Shown here: positions 1 to 7,002 of the stretch, in pieces | Numbering within the stretch: position 1 is the first letter of the stretch | Layout: the number at the start of each line of letters is the position of its first letter | Virus record (IMG/VR): IMGVR_UViG_3300010160_000080 | Coordinates: 1 to 44,557 of that record | DNA: 44,557 nt | Source of the DNA: a virus | Reading direction: 5' to 3' (one strand) | Notes under the pieces: generated by a model | The model's database searches: none | The model's input: only the letters and a program-made list of their open reading frames with translations | What the model was told of the DNA's origin: nothing | Translations under genes and position numbers: made by a program

Positions 1-108
1 AGTTGTATATTGTATAGGACTACTTGTAGTCGCTATTTGTATTTTATCCGTAGCGATGTTGCCTGATGTTTGTACTGCTGAACTTGCTGTATATGCGTAT
101 GATGCCAT
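1..108 (-). CDS. Partial N-terminus of a probable virion protein
   Basis: The first 36 residues of a minus-strand gene that runs off the left edge of the window. The peptide begins MASYAYTASSAVQTSG and is rich in Ala, Ser and Thr, as is common at the start of tail or fibre proteins. The ATG at 108 is preceded by an AGGAA ribosome-binding site and, farther up, by a late-promoter-like box at 125-133. It lies 26 bases downstream of the long fibre gene. The product cannot be named from this fragment; a structural role is inferred from position, composition and the late promoter. Confidence 0.6.
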   Translation of the reverse strand, partial: MASYAYTASSAVQTSGNIATDKIQIATTSSPIQYTT

Positions 109-124
109 TTTTAATTCCTATATT

Positions 125-133
125 ATATTTATG
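125..133 (-). promoter_or_regulatory. T4-type late promoter box (CATAAATAT)
   Basis: The minus strand reads CATAAATAT, one base from the T4 late consensus TATAAATA, 16 bases above the ATG at 108 and followed by AGGAA. It sits in the short gap after the fibre gene and would give the partial gene its own late start. Confidence 0.5.
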
Positions 134-134
134 T

Positions 135-2501
135 TTATAGTCTACCGATTGCGACTTCAATTACGCCTTCGATACCTTCAAAGTTTTCTAATGCTTTACC
201 AATAACTGTTCCCATTAATGGGGACATTGCAGTTCTTGCGTAACCATTACCTGCACTAATCATCATGTCACCCTTGTAAATTGTACCACGTACTTTACAT
301 GGTACACGACCTTGTAAAGCAATAGCAACTGCAATACCTTGACAGTTTGCATTCATGGCATATGCTGGGTTAGTTGATACTACACCTGCTACTTTATTAG
401 TACCGTCTTCAGCGATGGTGACTTCCTTTTCTCCACCAAACTCCAACACAGTACCTGGTTCGTATTCAGCATCAGCTTCATAATATTCTGCCAAATCAGC
501 ATATGTAGAATTTAATCTAGAGCCTGCGCTTAGTGACCAATTACCAGTGATAGTACCTGCTGTGGTGTTTGCTCCTGTCGTTAATACGGTTGCACCTACT
601 GTACCGGTGAATGTTGGTAAATATGCTGCAACATTACTATTACTATATGACCCGGCAAAACTTATAGATACACCGTTAGCGTAGTAATAGTTATCTGTTT
701 TAATACCAGCAGTCGCAACGTTAGCTGTAACTGTTAGCGATGCCAGTGTGCCGGTGCTTGTTATGTTTGGTTGTGCCGCAGTTGTTACAGTACCTGCTGT
801 AGTGGCACTACCTGCACTAGTTGAATATGTTGCATTAGCAACAGTACCGCTTACGTTAGCGCCGGCTACTGCATTAGCTGTTGTTGCAAATGATACTGCT
901 CCTGTTACGTTAGCACCTGCCACTGCATTAGCTGTTGTTGCAAATGACACTGCACCTGAGACGTTGCCACCTGCCACTGCATTAGCTGTTGTAGCGTATG
1001 TTGCTAATCCTACAGCACCTGAAACGTTTGCGCCTGCTACACTATTAGCTGTTGTTGCAAATGACACTGCACCCGAAACGTTTGCACCTGCCACTGCATT
1101 AGCTGTTGTTGCAAATGACACTGCACCACTTACATTAGCACCTGCTACACTATTAGCTGTTGTTGCAAAAGCAACTGCACCTGACACGTTAGCACCCGGA
1201 ATAGAAGTTAAACCAGTAGCTGCACCATAATGAGTACCTACAATATTTGCTCCGGATATGTTGCCGGTTGCTGTAATTAACCCAGCTGTACCAATGTTAC
1301 CAATGTTAGCATTTCCGGATATAGATAACGAAACTAATGTACCTATACTTGTTATATTTGATTGTGCCGCTGTTGTTAATGAGCCGGTTATAGTAGTAAA
1401 TACACCGGCCGCTGCGCCTATATTACCTACATTGGCATTACCAGTAGCACTGATAACGCCCCCGGTTGTCAAGTTTCCACCGCGAATATTACCAGTAGCA
1501 GTAATCAATCCAGCTGTACCAATGTTACCGATATTAGCATTAGCTGTAACTGATAAGGAAGCTAGTGTACCGGTACTCGTTATGTTTGGTTGAGCATTAG
1601 TCATCAGTGAACCAGTCAACTGACTTGCTACAACTGCACCGGTGTTAGCATATACATTACCCACAGAAAAGTATGGACCGGTATGAGTTAACAACCCATT
1701 ACCGTTTAAAATATTAAAGTAAGGTGAACCCTGTAATGTTCCACTATTGTTAAATTGAATTGATGTGTTAGTTCCGGCGGCTACTAATGTAGATGTACCT
1801 CCTACTGTAGTAATTGCTAATGCATTTGGACTATTAGTATATGTTAGACTTGTACCATTTAATGGCCCGGTGAAGTCTGCATTAGCATATAACTCTACAT
1901 TCCCTGATGATGGGAAGTTACTGGCTACTTTAATGTAGAAGTTCTGACTGTTAATGTTTGCATTTGATACACCGTTTGCACCTGAAATAGTAACAACTGA
2001 TCCATTAGTATATGGTATCGTGTTAGCAACTGTCATTATAACAGGGGTAGCATTTGATAGTGCTACTATGTTTGCTACAATCGTTGTCTTTGGTGTCCAA
2101 GATAGATTACCTAAACCGTCTGTTTGCAATACAAAACCAGTAGAGCCACCGGTTAATTTAGCATGTGAAACATCACCTAAGTTAATTTTGAAACTAGCGT
2201 TGGCTGCAATAATGTCATTGTTTGGCCAATTGTCCCATGTATTAGTACTTGACACATATGTTAATGTTTGGCCGTTTAACGGTGCATTGATATTAAAGTT
2301 GGCACCACCAGAGCCGTCAATTTGACTGAAACTAATGTTTGAGTAAGACGTTAATACTTCAACGTTTTCATTAGGAGTAGTCTTACCGATGAATAGTCGC
2401 TTGGCATCTGATGCCCAGCCAAATTGCGCTTCGTCAAGTTGTGGCAAATCAACCAGATTACCTGATCGTTGCTGAATTTTTGAGATTTGAATGATTGCCA
2501 T
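135..2501 (-). CDS. Long repeat-rich tail fibre / virion protein with C-terminal G2-like domain
   Basis: A 788-residue fibre-like protein. The N-terminus (about residues 1-45; IQQRSG, then DEAQFGW and KRLFIGK) looks like the short adaptor that begins many phage baseplate and tropism-determinant proteins. The middle is built from repeats: NITSTGTLASL and NANIGNIGTAGLITATGNI units at about 285-430, then 18-residue units of the type ANVSGAVSFATTANAVAG at about 435-550. The last 120 residues (from ADLAEYYEAD) resemble the Peptidase_G2-type C-terminal module that caps many fibres and may self-cleave. No transmembrane segment is seen. A late box and hairpin lie just upstream. The virion role is well supported; the exact position (tail fibre or baseplate) is inferred. 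Confidence 0.8.
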   Translation of the reverse strand: MAIIQISKIQQRSGNLVDLPQLDEAQFGWASDAKRLFIGKTTPNENVEVLTSYSNISFSQIDGSGGANFNINAPLNGQTLTYVSSTNTWDNWPNNDIIAANASFKINLGDVSHAKLTGGSTGFVLQTDGLGNLSWTPKTTIVANIVALSNATPVIMTVANTIPYTNGSVVTISGANGVSNANINSQNFYIKVASNFPSSGNVELYANADFTGPLNGTSLTYTNSPNALAITTVGGTSTLVAAGTNTSIQFNNSGTLQGSPYFNILNGNGLLTHTGPYFSVGNVYANTGAVVASQLTGSLMTNAQPNITSTGTLASLSVTANANIGNIGTAGLITATGNIRGGNLTTGGVISATGNANVGNIGAAAGVFTTITGSLTTAAQSNITSIGTLVSLSISGNANIGNIGTAGLITATGNISGANIVGTHYGAATGLTSIPGANVSGAVAFATTANSVAGANVSGAVSFATTANAVAGANVSGAVSFATTANSVAGANVSGAVGLATYATTANAVAGGNVSGAVSFATTANAVAGANVTGAVSFATTANAVAGANVSGTVANATYSTSAGSATTAGTVTTAAQPNITSTGTLASLTVTANVATAGIKTDNYYYANGVSISFAGSYSNSNVAAYLPTFTGTVGATVLTTGANTTAGTITGNWSLSAGSRLNSTYADLAEYYEADAEYEPGTVLEFGGEKEVTIAEDGTNKVAGVVSTNPAYAMNANCQGIAVAIALQGRVPCKVRGTIYKGDMMISAGNGYARTAMSPLMGTVIGKALENFEGIEGVIEVAIGRL
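853..1185. repeat. Six tandem ~54-bp repeats within the fibre gene
   Basis: Units begin at 853, 907, 961, 1024, 1078 and 1132. Five are 54 bp and the third is 63 bp, carrying an extra YVANP-like insertion. They share gcattagctgttgttgcaaa or close variants, and encode 18-residue ANVSGAV/SFATTANAVAG units on the minus strand. DNA-level conservation suggests recent expansion and a site for copy-number change. Confidence 0.9.
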
Positions 2502-2530
2502 AAGTGTAATTCTTTACAGATTTACACTTA
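2501..2530 (-). promoter_or_regulatory. Hairpin covering the fibre gene start codon
   Basis: A perfect 9-bp inverted repeat (2501-2509 with 2522-2530, 12-base loop). In the minus-strand mRNA the 3' arm runs into the A of the ATG, and the purine-rich ribosome-binding stretch lies in the loop. This could limit translation of the fibre. The regulatory effect is inferred. Confidence 0.45.
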
Positions 2531-2536
2531 TTTATC
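2528..2536 (-). promoter_or_regulatory. T4-type late promoter box (GATAAATAA)
   Basis: Minus-strand GATAAATAA about 26 bases above the fibre ATG at 2501, in the gap between the nuclease and fibre genes. It matches the late box seen before other virion genes here. Confidence 0.5.
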
Positions 2537-2544
2537 AATTTTTG

Positions 2545-3228
2545 TTACAAGAACTGTGTATAGTACTGTTCAACTCTTTTGAACCACAGGTCAGTGTATT
2601 TGTCAAATTCACTATCTTCTATGATGAATTCCTGATATAAGCAAGTAGGGTCACACATAAAAATAACCCCCTTGCGAATCTTTGTACCATGTACTTCATT
2701 ATGAGCATTAGCATAGGCTGCTAGTTGAACAAAGTAATCATCAATCCATTCACGTTTTTTGGGTTTATTTGTCTGTTTGTGATCCATGATAGCTTCATCA
2801 CCATCATGTACACCTGCTAAGTCAGTCGTACCTGCATAAATTTTTGGATAATAGAGAGGAACTTCTGTACCCCAATATTCATTACATTTAACAAGACCTT
2901 GATAGATGATATTCTGGGCCATTTTATGACTTTGAATGCTATATGGATTACTTCCGGGTTCTCCAATTACACCTGTTTTTATGTAATCTTCAATCCACTT
3001 GTGCATACGTGTTCCACGACCCGCGGCTTCTGTTGTGATCTCTTGTGCTTTTTGAACACCAACACGCTTCCGCCAATTTTGTAATGCTTGCTTAGATTCT
3101 TCTGATTTGGTAAAATCTAATATAGTAGTTACACTGGGAAGTTTCTCACCATCTGGTGTAGCGTATTTTCTTGATCCGTTAATTGTTTCTCTGTGCAACG
3201 GTGTGTATTTGTATTTTTCTGTTATCAT
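2545..3228 (-). CDS. PD-(D/E)XK superfamily nuclease
   Basis: A 227-residue protein with the signature of Cas4/RecB-like phage exonucleases. A conserved start, LPSVTTIL at about 30-37, is followed by a helical stretch with GRGTRMH at 70-76. The likely metal site is E122, D136 (in GTTDLAG), then D149-x-K151 (in IMDHKQ) and the helix QLAAY at 168-172. This order is that of a single-domain PD-(D/E)XK enzyme acting on DNA ends. There are no cysteines arranged for a Cas4-type Fe-S cluster. Its ATG overlaps the stop of the upstream glycosyltransferase-like gene by 4 bases (ATGA), so the two are translationally coupled. Substrate is not known; DNA processing in recombination or packaging is inferred. 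Confidence 0.75.
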   Translation of the reverse strand: MITEKYKYTPLHRETINGSRKYATPDGEKLPSVTTILDFTKSEESKQALQNWRKRVGVQKAQEITTEAAGRGTRMHKWIEDYIKTGVIGEPGSNPYSIQSHKMAQNIIYQGLVKCNEYWGTEVPLYYPKIYAGTTDLAGVHDGDEAIMDHKQTNKPKKREWIDDYFVQLAAYANAHNEVHGTKIRKGVIFMCDPTCLYQEFIIEDSEFDKYTDLWFKRVEQYYTQFL

Positions 3229-4112
3229 ATGTGTAATAGATATTTTGGCATTGGATATATTTTATTAGTGAGTGCAAGCATACGATTTATAATAACATTT
3301 ATTATTTTTAATTCGTGTTCAGTTATAGCTGATAAAACGTCTCGGTGTATCCCCATTACTTTTATATCCGGATGTAATATTATTTTATTTAATTTCAAAA
3401 TAAGATCATTACTATGTTCCCAAATAATCGAATCACGTTGTAAACCTTCTACTTGATTTATAGCGTGTTGTTTGTTAATTTCATCTTCAACAAAAAAAGA
3501 ATAGAAAATTCCTTCATATATTGGTAGGCTGTGAAATATAGGATAAAATAATTTGTAGGCTAGTTCGGATAAACTACATTTTGAAGTTAAAGGTTCTCTT
3601 TTAATTTTGAAGGGAGTGTAGGGTGATATAAAATATTCTATTTCTCTACCAAACAACTCTGCATATTTTTTATATGTTGTATTACAATTAATGACTTCCT
3701 CAAATTCTTGAAAGTTATTATTACCTATTACATTGTCCCATTCACTAATACTTGTTTCTTTTATAAAAAAATTCTTTGAGTCTAATAATAGATAATCATC
3801 ATCAAAATGATATGCTAATAACATTTTTTGTAACTGATGCGATGTCCAGTTTTGATAATTTTTATTCAGATCACCGTATCTATCTCTTGGTCCAAGCTGT
3901 ATAATGGGATATTCATGATAAATTTTAGGTATAATCAATAATTCGTGATTTTTATAATAAGGTTGTAGCCATTTATTCCAAAAATCTATGTCAGCATATT
4001 CTTCATTAATTATAATTACATGCTTGCATGGATGTAAAAACCGCTGAATGCTTTCAGCTTGTAATAACATTTGCTGAAAATCTCTATTACATGTTACTGT
4101 AGCTAGGTACAT
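3225..4112 (-). CDS. Putative glycosyltransferase-like protein (DUF6492-like)
   Basis: A 295-residue protein that opens with YLATVTCNRD, followed by a Rossmann-like strand pattern (HVIIINEEY), as in GT-A-type glycosyltransferases. The stretch HQLQKMLLA ... DDDYLLLDSKNFF at about 90-117 matches the place of the DxD metal motif in DUF6492-type enzymes, but here the motif reads D-S-K-N rather than D-x-D. That may mean altered or lost catalysis. No membrane segment is visible. It sits between an Fe-S carrier gene (TAATG junction with 4112) and the nuclease (ATGA junction), which is not a glycan cluster. Family assignment is from pattern recognition and is moderate. Confidence 0.5.
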   Translation of the reverse strand: MYLATVTCNRDFQQMLLQAESIQRFLHPCKHVIIINEEYADIDFWNKWLQPYYKNHELLIIPKIYHEYPIIQLGPRDRYGDLNKNYQNWTSHQLQKMLLAYHFDDDYLLLDSKNFFIKETSISEWDNVIGNNNFQEFEEVINCNTTYKKYAELFGREIEYFISPYTPFKIKREPLTSKCSLSELAYKLFYPIFHSLPIYEGIFYSFFVEDEINKQHAINQVEGLQRDSIIWEHSNDLILKLNKIILHPDIKVMGIHRDVLSAITEHELKIINVIINRMLALTNKIYPMPKYLLHI

Positions 4113-4432
4113 TAGACTCTAAAGCTTTCTCCACAACCACAACGGTCACGTTCATTAGGATTATTAAATTCAAAACCTTCATTCAATCCATTGCGGACAA
4201 AATCAATTTCTAAACCCTGAACGTATGCACAACTTTTTGGATCAACATATAATGCACAACCATCACACTCTACTTTAATATCTTCTTCTCTAGGAGAGTC
4301 AACATATTCTAACACATAGGCTAAGCCTGAGCAACCCGTAGTTTTTACACCAATACGAATTCCCAGGCCTTTACCTCGTTTAGTTATTGTTTGTTGAATC
4401 TTGCGTGAAGCTTTTTCAGTAACCGTTATCAT
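4112..4432 (-). CDS. iscA-like: A-type Fe-S cluster carrier (IscA/HesB/ErpA family)
   Basis: A 106-residue protein of the usual A-type carrier length. It has the three ligand cysteines of the family: C34 in TTGCSGLAY, and C98 and C100 in the C-terminal CGCGESF. These proteins accept and pass on 2Fe-2S or 4Fe-4S clusters to apo-enzymes in the cytoplasm. Three further cysteines (C56, C59, C68) are not part of the family signature. The gene is coupled to both neighbours by ATGA or TAATG overlaps and sits among late genes, so a virion or late metabolic role is possible. A radical SAM enzyme at 23330-24355 is a candidate client, but that link is inference. Confidence 0.9.
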   Translation of the reverse strand: MITVTEKASRKIQQTITKRGKGLGIRIGVKTTGCSGLAYVLEYVDSPREEDIKVECDGCALYVDPKSCAYVQGLEIDFVRNGLNEGFEFNNPNERDRCGCGESFRV

Positions 4433-4749
4433 TTCATTGCATTATGAGCCATTTGATTTACAATCTTAGAACCTTCATCAGCACCAGGTTCATTACCTTG
4501 TGCTTGTCCTTTAAACACTACATTGTCACCTTGAATATTAGCGATATATTTGTTTAATGGAGGATTTTTAATCATGTCGTACAAATCGTTTTTGTCAATT
4601 ATTATATCATTATCTCTGTAGTATTGCAAGAGTTCTGGAACAGTCCAATCAGGCTTTTCTTGGTCAGCATCAATCTCACTTTTTAGTTGGCTAGTAGTAG
4701 CTACCAATCTAACTAATAGAGGACTGGCACTAAACTCAAACAGTCTCAT
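4429..4749 (-). CDS. Small MRxxEF-type protein, function unknown
   Basis: A 106-residue protein starting MRLFEFSASPLLVRL. An in-frame extension upstream exists, but it would run deep into the 4751-5482 gene and reads as low-complexity shadow sequence, so the ATG at 4749 is preferred; it lies right beside the stop of that gene. The body contains WTVPELLQYYRDNDI, a helical segment of the kind seen in phage head-associated proteins, and a Gln/Gly-rich tail. The N-terminal M-R-x-x-E-F echoes the proteins at 34176-34921. Its stop overlaps the IscA-like gene start (ATGA). A virion-associated role is inferred from these features. Confidence 0.6.
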   Translation of the reverse strand: MRLFEFSASPLLVRLVATTSQLKSEIDADQEKPDWTVPELLQYYRDNDIIIDKNDLYDMIKNPPLNKYIANIQGDNVVFKGQAQGNEPGADEGSKIVNQMAHNAMK

Positions 4750-4750
4750 G

Positions 4751-5482
4751 TTATCTTTTGGCGCGGCCAACGCCACCAACTGGCTCTGCTTCTGGTTCTT
4801 CAATATCAGCACTGAAATCTTCTTCGCCGCTACCTGGTAATGGTTCTTCAGCACTGATGTCAGCGTCCATACTGCCCATTCCATCATCCATTCCCGTGTC
4901 AGCACCCATATCCATACCGTTGTCTGTACCAAATGCGGCTGCACCACCTTGACCGGTGATAGTATTCAATGCTGATTTCATTGTACCTTCACTTTGTGTA
5001 AGAGCGGCTTGTAATGATGTCAATGCTTCTGTTGCTTGACCGGTAAATTGTTCTGATTCGTTTACACCAATCTCAGATTGAATACTATCTGACAATGCTG
5101 GTAGTTCTTTAACTAACATGTCAGAAACTTCTTCAATCATCTTACGTAATGAATCTACTAAGTCTTGGGCTGCTAATACAACTTGTGATTTTTCAACTTC
5201 TTCGTTCTCTGTAACAATACGAGGACGATTTACACTTAGTTCAGCAAATTGCTTGCTTAGTGCTTGTTCCATGAATACAAGTTTCATGTATGAACCATTT
5301 TGTTGGCTTTCATAGAAGTTATGTGATTGTTTTGATTCACTCATCAAACCACGTACTCTACTTAGCATGTCACGCACTTGCACGTATGACATTCTACTAA
5401 CATTCATGGATGTACCATAATGTTCTTTTAACGCACGTTGTGCGCTAACTACTTGTTTGTTGTCAAAATCTGTTAATTTCAT
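4751..5482 (-). CDS. Acidic helical virion assembly protein (scaffold-like candidate)
   Basis: A 243-residue protein with start MKLTDFDNKQ; a TTG five codons upstream is less likely. Residues 1-180 are predicted helical with many Gln and Glu (for example SLRKMIEEVSDMLVKE), and the last 60 are very acidic and Gly/Met-rich (MDMGADTGMDDGMG...). A helical, acidic, low-complexity protein behind a late promoter and near head genes suggests a prohead core or scaffold protein like T4 gp22. No sequence signature proves this. It is followed at once by the MRLFEF gene. Confidence 0.5.
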   Translation of the reverse strand: MKLTDFDNKQVVSAQRALKEHYGTSMNVSRMSYVQVRDMLSRVRGLMSESKQSHNFYESQQNGSYMKLVFMEQALSKQFAELSVNRPRIVTENEEVEKSQVVLAAQDLVDSLRKMIEEVSDMLVKELPALSDSIQSEIGVNESEQFTGQATEALTSLQAALTQSEGTMKSALNTITGQGGAAAFGTDNGMDMGADTGMDDGMGSMDADISAEEPLPGSGEEDFSADIEEPEAEPVGGVGRAKR

Positions 5483-5510
5483 AGTTGTGGGTCCCAAAGA
5501 CTAATATATA

Positions 5511-5519
5511 TTATTTATC
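5511..5519 (-). promoter_or_regulatory. T4-type late promoter box (GATAAATAA)
   Basis: Minus-strand GATAAATAA about 28 bases above the ATG at 5482, in the only gap of this gene block, which suits a late transcript for the scaffold-like operon reading down to the nuclease. Confidence 0.5.
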
Positions 5520-5529
5520 ACTTTTGGCT

Positions 5530-6003
5530 TTAATATGCGGTTTTTAGTTTATAACTTTTCTGCTGCCATTTGTCTGATTCTTGAAGATAACTGTTTAATT
5601 CATTGGTCATCTGATGTTTTTTGTACTTGTCTTCATTCAATTTTGCCAAATAAATTAATTTAGTATCAGTGTCTTTTGTTTTTTTAAACAATTTTTGGTG
5701 TATCATCATAGTCACTTCAATAGAAGATAATTTTAAATCTAGTTCAATTATTCTGTTTGCAGATGCGTATCTTCCTCTTTTGTCAAAAATACACCAACAC
5801 ATGGCATTTTTTAAATTATAAAATGAATTTATGAGGTCACCATTGTGTAATTTAACAATAGCTCCTTCTGGTTTCTTGTCAATAAAATAACTATTAAATA
5901 TTTCATATACTCCGTCAGGGTTACGAAACATAGAAATATCTTTTAACTTCTCCATCTCTTGGTTAGAAATAACTTTTTTAAACTTTTTCTCAATATCAAT
6001 CAT
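5530..6003 (-). CDS. Conserved hypothetical phage protein
   Basis: A 157-residue Lys-rich protein (MIDIEKKFKKVISNQEM...). A central aromatic stretch NAMCWCIFDKRGRYASANRI suggests a small alpha/beta domain, and the second half is charged and helical. No catalytic motif, signal peptide or membrane segment is visible. The ATG at 6003 overlaps the end of the upstream gene by 8 bases, with a GGGTGG-type purine stretch before it, so the two are probably co-translated. Not recognised beyond being phage-like. Confidence 0.6.
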   Translation of the reverse strand: MIDIEKKFKKVISNQEMEKLKDISMFRNPDGVYEIFNSYFIDKKPEGAIVKLHNGDLINSFYNLKNAMCWCIFDKRGRYASANRIIELDLKLSSIEVTMMIHQKLFKKTKDTDTKLIYLAKLNEDKYKKHQMTNELNSYLQESDKWQQKSYKLKTAY

Positions 6004-6448
6004 TCTCGGCCACCCTAAAATAAATATTTCTTAATTCGTCACTTGAATCTAAAAATGCAGGGAGTTTATCCCAAATAGTGTCAGTTTTAATCATTGGTAC
6101 TTGGTCACAATCACTGTACAATTCGCCTAATTCTGTAATACCATCATTAAACACACTAGGATGTTGTATAGTAAAATTAAACTCCCAACAATTTACATGT
6201 TCATCATTTTCTAGTAAGAACCCAAAATTCTGAAATTCATTAATTGCAATTTGTTTAATTTTAGGCTTGCTTATATCTTCCGGTTGACTACGTAATGATA
6301 TTACTTGCAATATTGTGTCAAAGTTGCACTGTGTATTTCTTTTAAACAACCAAACTTCCATATCTTCATCCGTACTTGGTTTACCACGATTGATAAAACC
6401 TGTTTGGGTGATATCAAATAGTGTGTAACAACTTATTTTAAAACTCAT
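5996..6448 (-). CDS. Conserved hypothetical phage protein
   Basis: A 150-residue protein with start MSFKISCYTLFDIT; the ATG at 6448 is chosen over a TTG six codons upstream. It has alternating strands and aromatic residues (NCWEFNFTIQHPSVFND) and an acidic middle. It ends with IYFRVAEND. No known motif is seen. It lies just after the terminator of the 6515-6922 gene and is coupled to the next gene by overlap. Position among structural genes suggests a virion assembly or tail role, which is inference only. Confidence 0.6.
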   Translation of the reverse strand: MSFKISCYTLFDITQTGFINRGKPSTDEDMEVWLFKRNTQCNFDTILQVISLRSQPEDISKPKIKQIAINEFQNFGFLLENDEHVNCWEFNFTIQHPSVFNDGITELGELYSDCDQVPMIKTDTIWDKLPAFLDSSDELRNIYFRVAEND

Positions 6449-6464
6449 ATGTATATTTAGAGGC

Positions 6465-6495
6465 AAAAAAAATCCGAGAATAAATCTCGGATTTT
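6465..6495 (-). terminator. Rho-independent terminator
   Basis: On the minus strand AAAATCCGAGA, a 5-base loop, then TCTCGGATTTTTTTT. A strong stem followed by a run of eight T, 19 bases after the stop of the gene at 6515-6922. It would end that late transcript. Confidence 0.9.
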
Positions 6496-6514
6496 GTTGA
6501 AGTTAAACTTCTAA

Positions 6515-6922
6515 TCAAGAAGCTGCTAGTTTGAAGCCAACGTTAGTAGCTGTACAACCAGATAGATCATAACCATTAACTGTACCCAAAGCAACAATAG
6601 CTGCTGCAAGAGTAGTTGTGTTCCATGCACCTAGTGGATATACCGCAACAGACATGTTAACTGCCGAAGCAGATGCCTGAACTTGATAAATCATAACTGT
6701 AGCTAACTGCTCAATTGCTTGATTAACTGCACTGATAGCACCACCAACACCCAATTGTGTTGTAGGAGCTGCACCTAGGTCTAGACCAAAGAAGTCCATT
6801 CCTGGACCGATGAAGTTAGTTACTGTACCATTTGCGTTTGTTGTTGAAGCGATTGGACCGTTCAACGTGTCCATTGCAAATACTGGTTGCGAATCGCCGT
6901 GTGTTCTTGTAAAGCCTGACAT
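6515..6922 (-). CDS. Small Ala/Thr-rich structural protein (probable)
   Basis: A 135-residue protein starting MSGFTRTHGDSQPVFAMDT, with a hydrophobic small-residue composition (LDLGAAPTTQLGVGGAISAV, VQASASAVNMSVAVYPLG). It has a strong AAAGGAAA ribosome-binding site, its own late-promoter-like box and a strong terminator, so it is an independent late transcription unit. That arrangement is typical of an abundantly made virion protein. No signal peptide or coiled coil is seen. It may be a head-decoration or fibre-associated protein; the family is not recognised. Confidence 0.65.
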   Translation of the reverse strand: MSGFTRTHGDSQPVFAMDTLNGPIASTTNANGTVTNFIGPGMDFFGLDLGAAPTTQLGVGGAISAVNQAIEQLATVMIYQVQASASAVNMSVAVYPLGAWNTTTLAAAIVALGTVNGYDLSGCTATNVGFKLAAS

Positions 6923-6966
6923 AATAAATTTCCTTTAAATAGTTTGAATCATATAGATTCATACTA

Positions 6967-6975
6967 TTATTTATG
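6967..6975 (-). promoter_or_regulatory. T4-type late promoter box (CATAAATAA)
   Basis: Minus-strand CATAAATAA 44 bases above the ATG at 6922. Together with the terminator at 6465-6495 it defines a single-gene late unit. Confidence 0.5.
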
Positions 6976-7002
6976 CCAGGTGTAAAAAAATGTTGGTTTT
7001 GG

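Noticed and set aside
748-1593. Two long plus-strand frames rich in Ala, Val, Pro and Leu opposite the fibre gene
   Set aside because: They mirror the fibre repeats on the other strand, have no ribosome-binding site, and read as low-complexity shadows.
4750-4947. N-terminal extension of the 4429-4749 gene
   Set aside because: It lies wholly over the acidic end of the 4751-5482 gene and its Trp/Met-rich sequence is a frame-shifted copy of those repeats; ATG 4749 is the better start.
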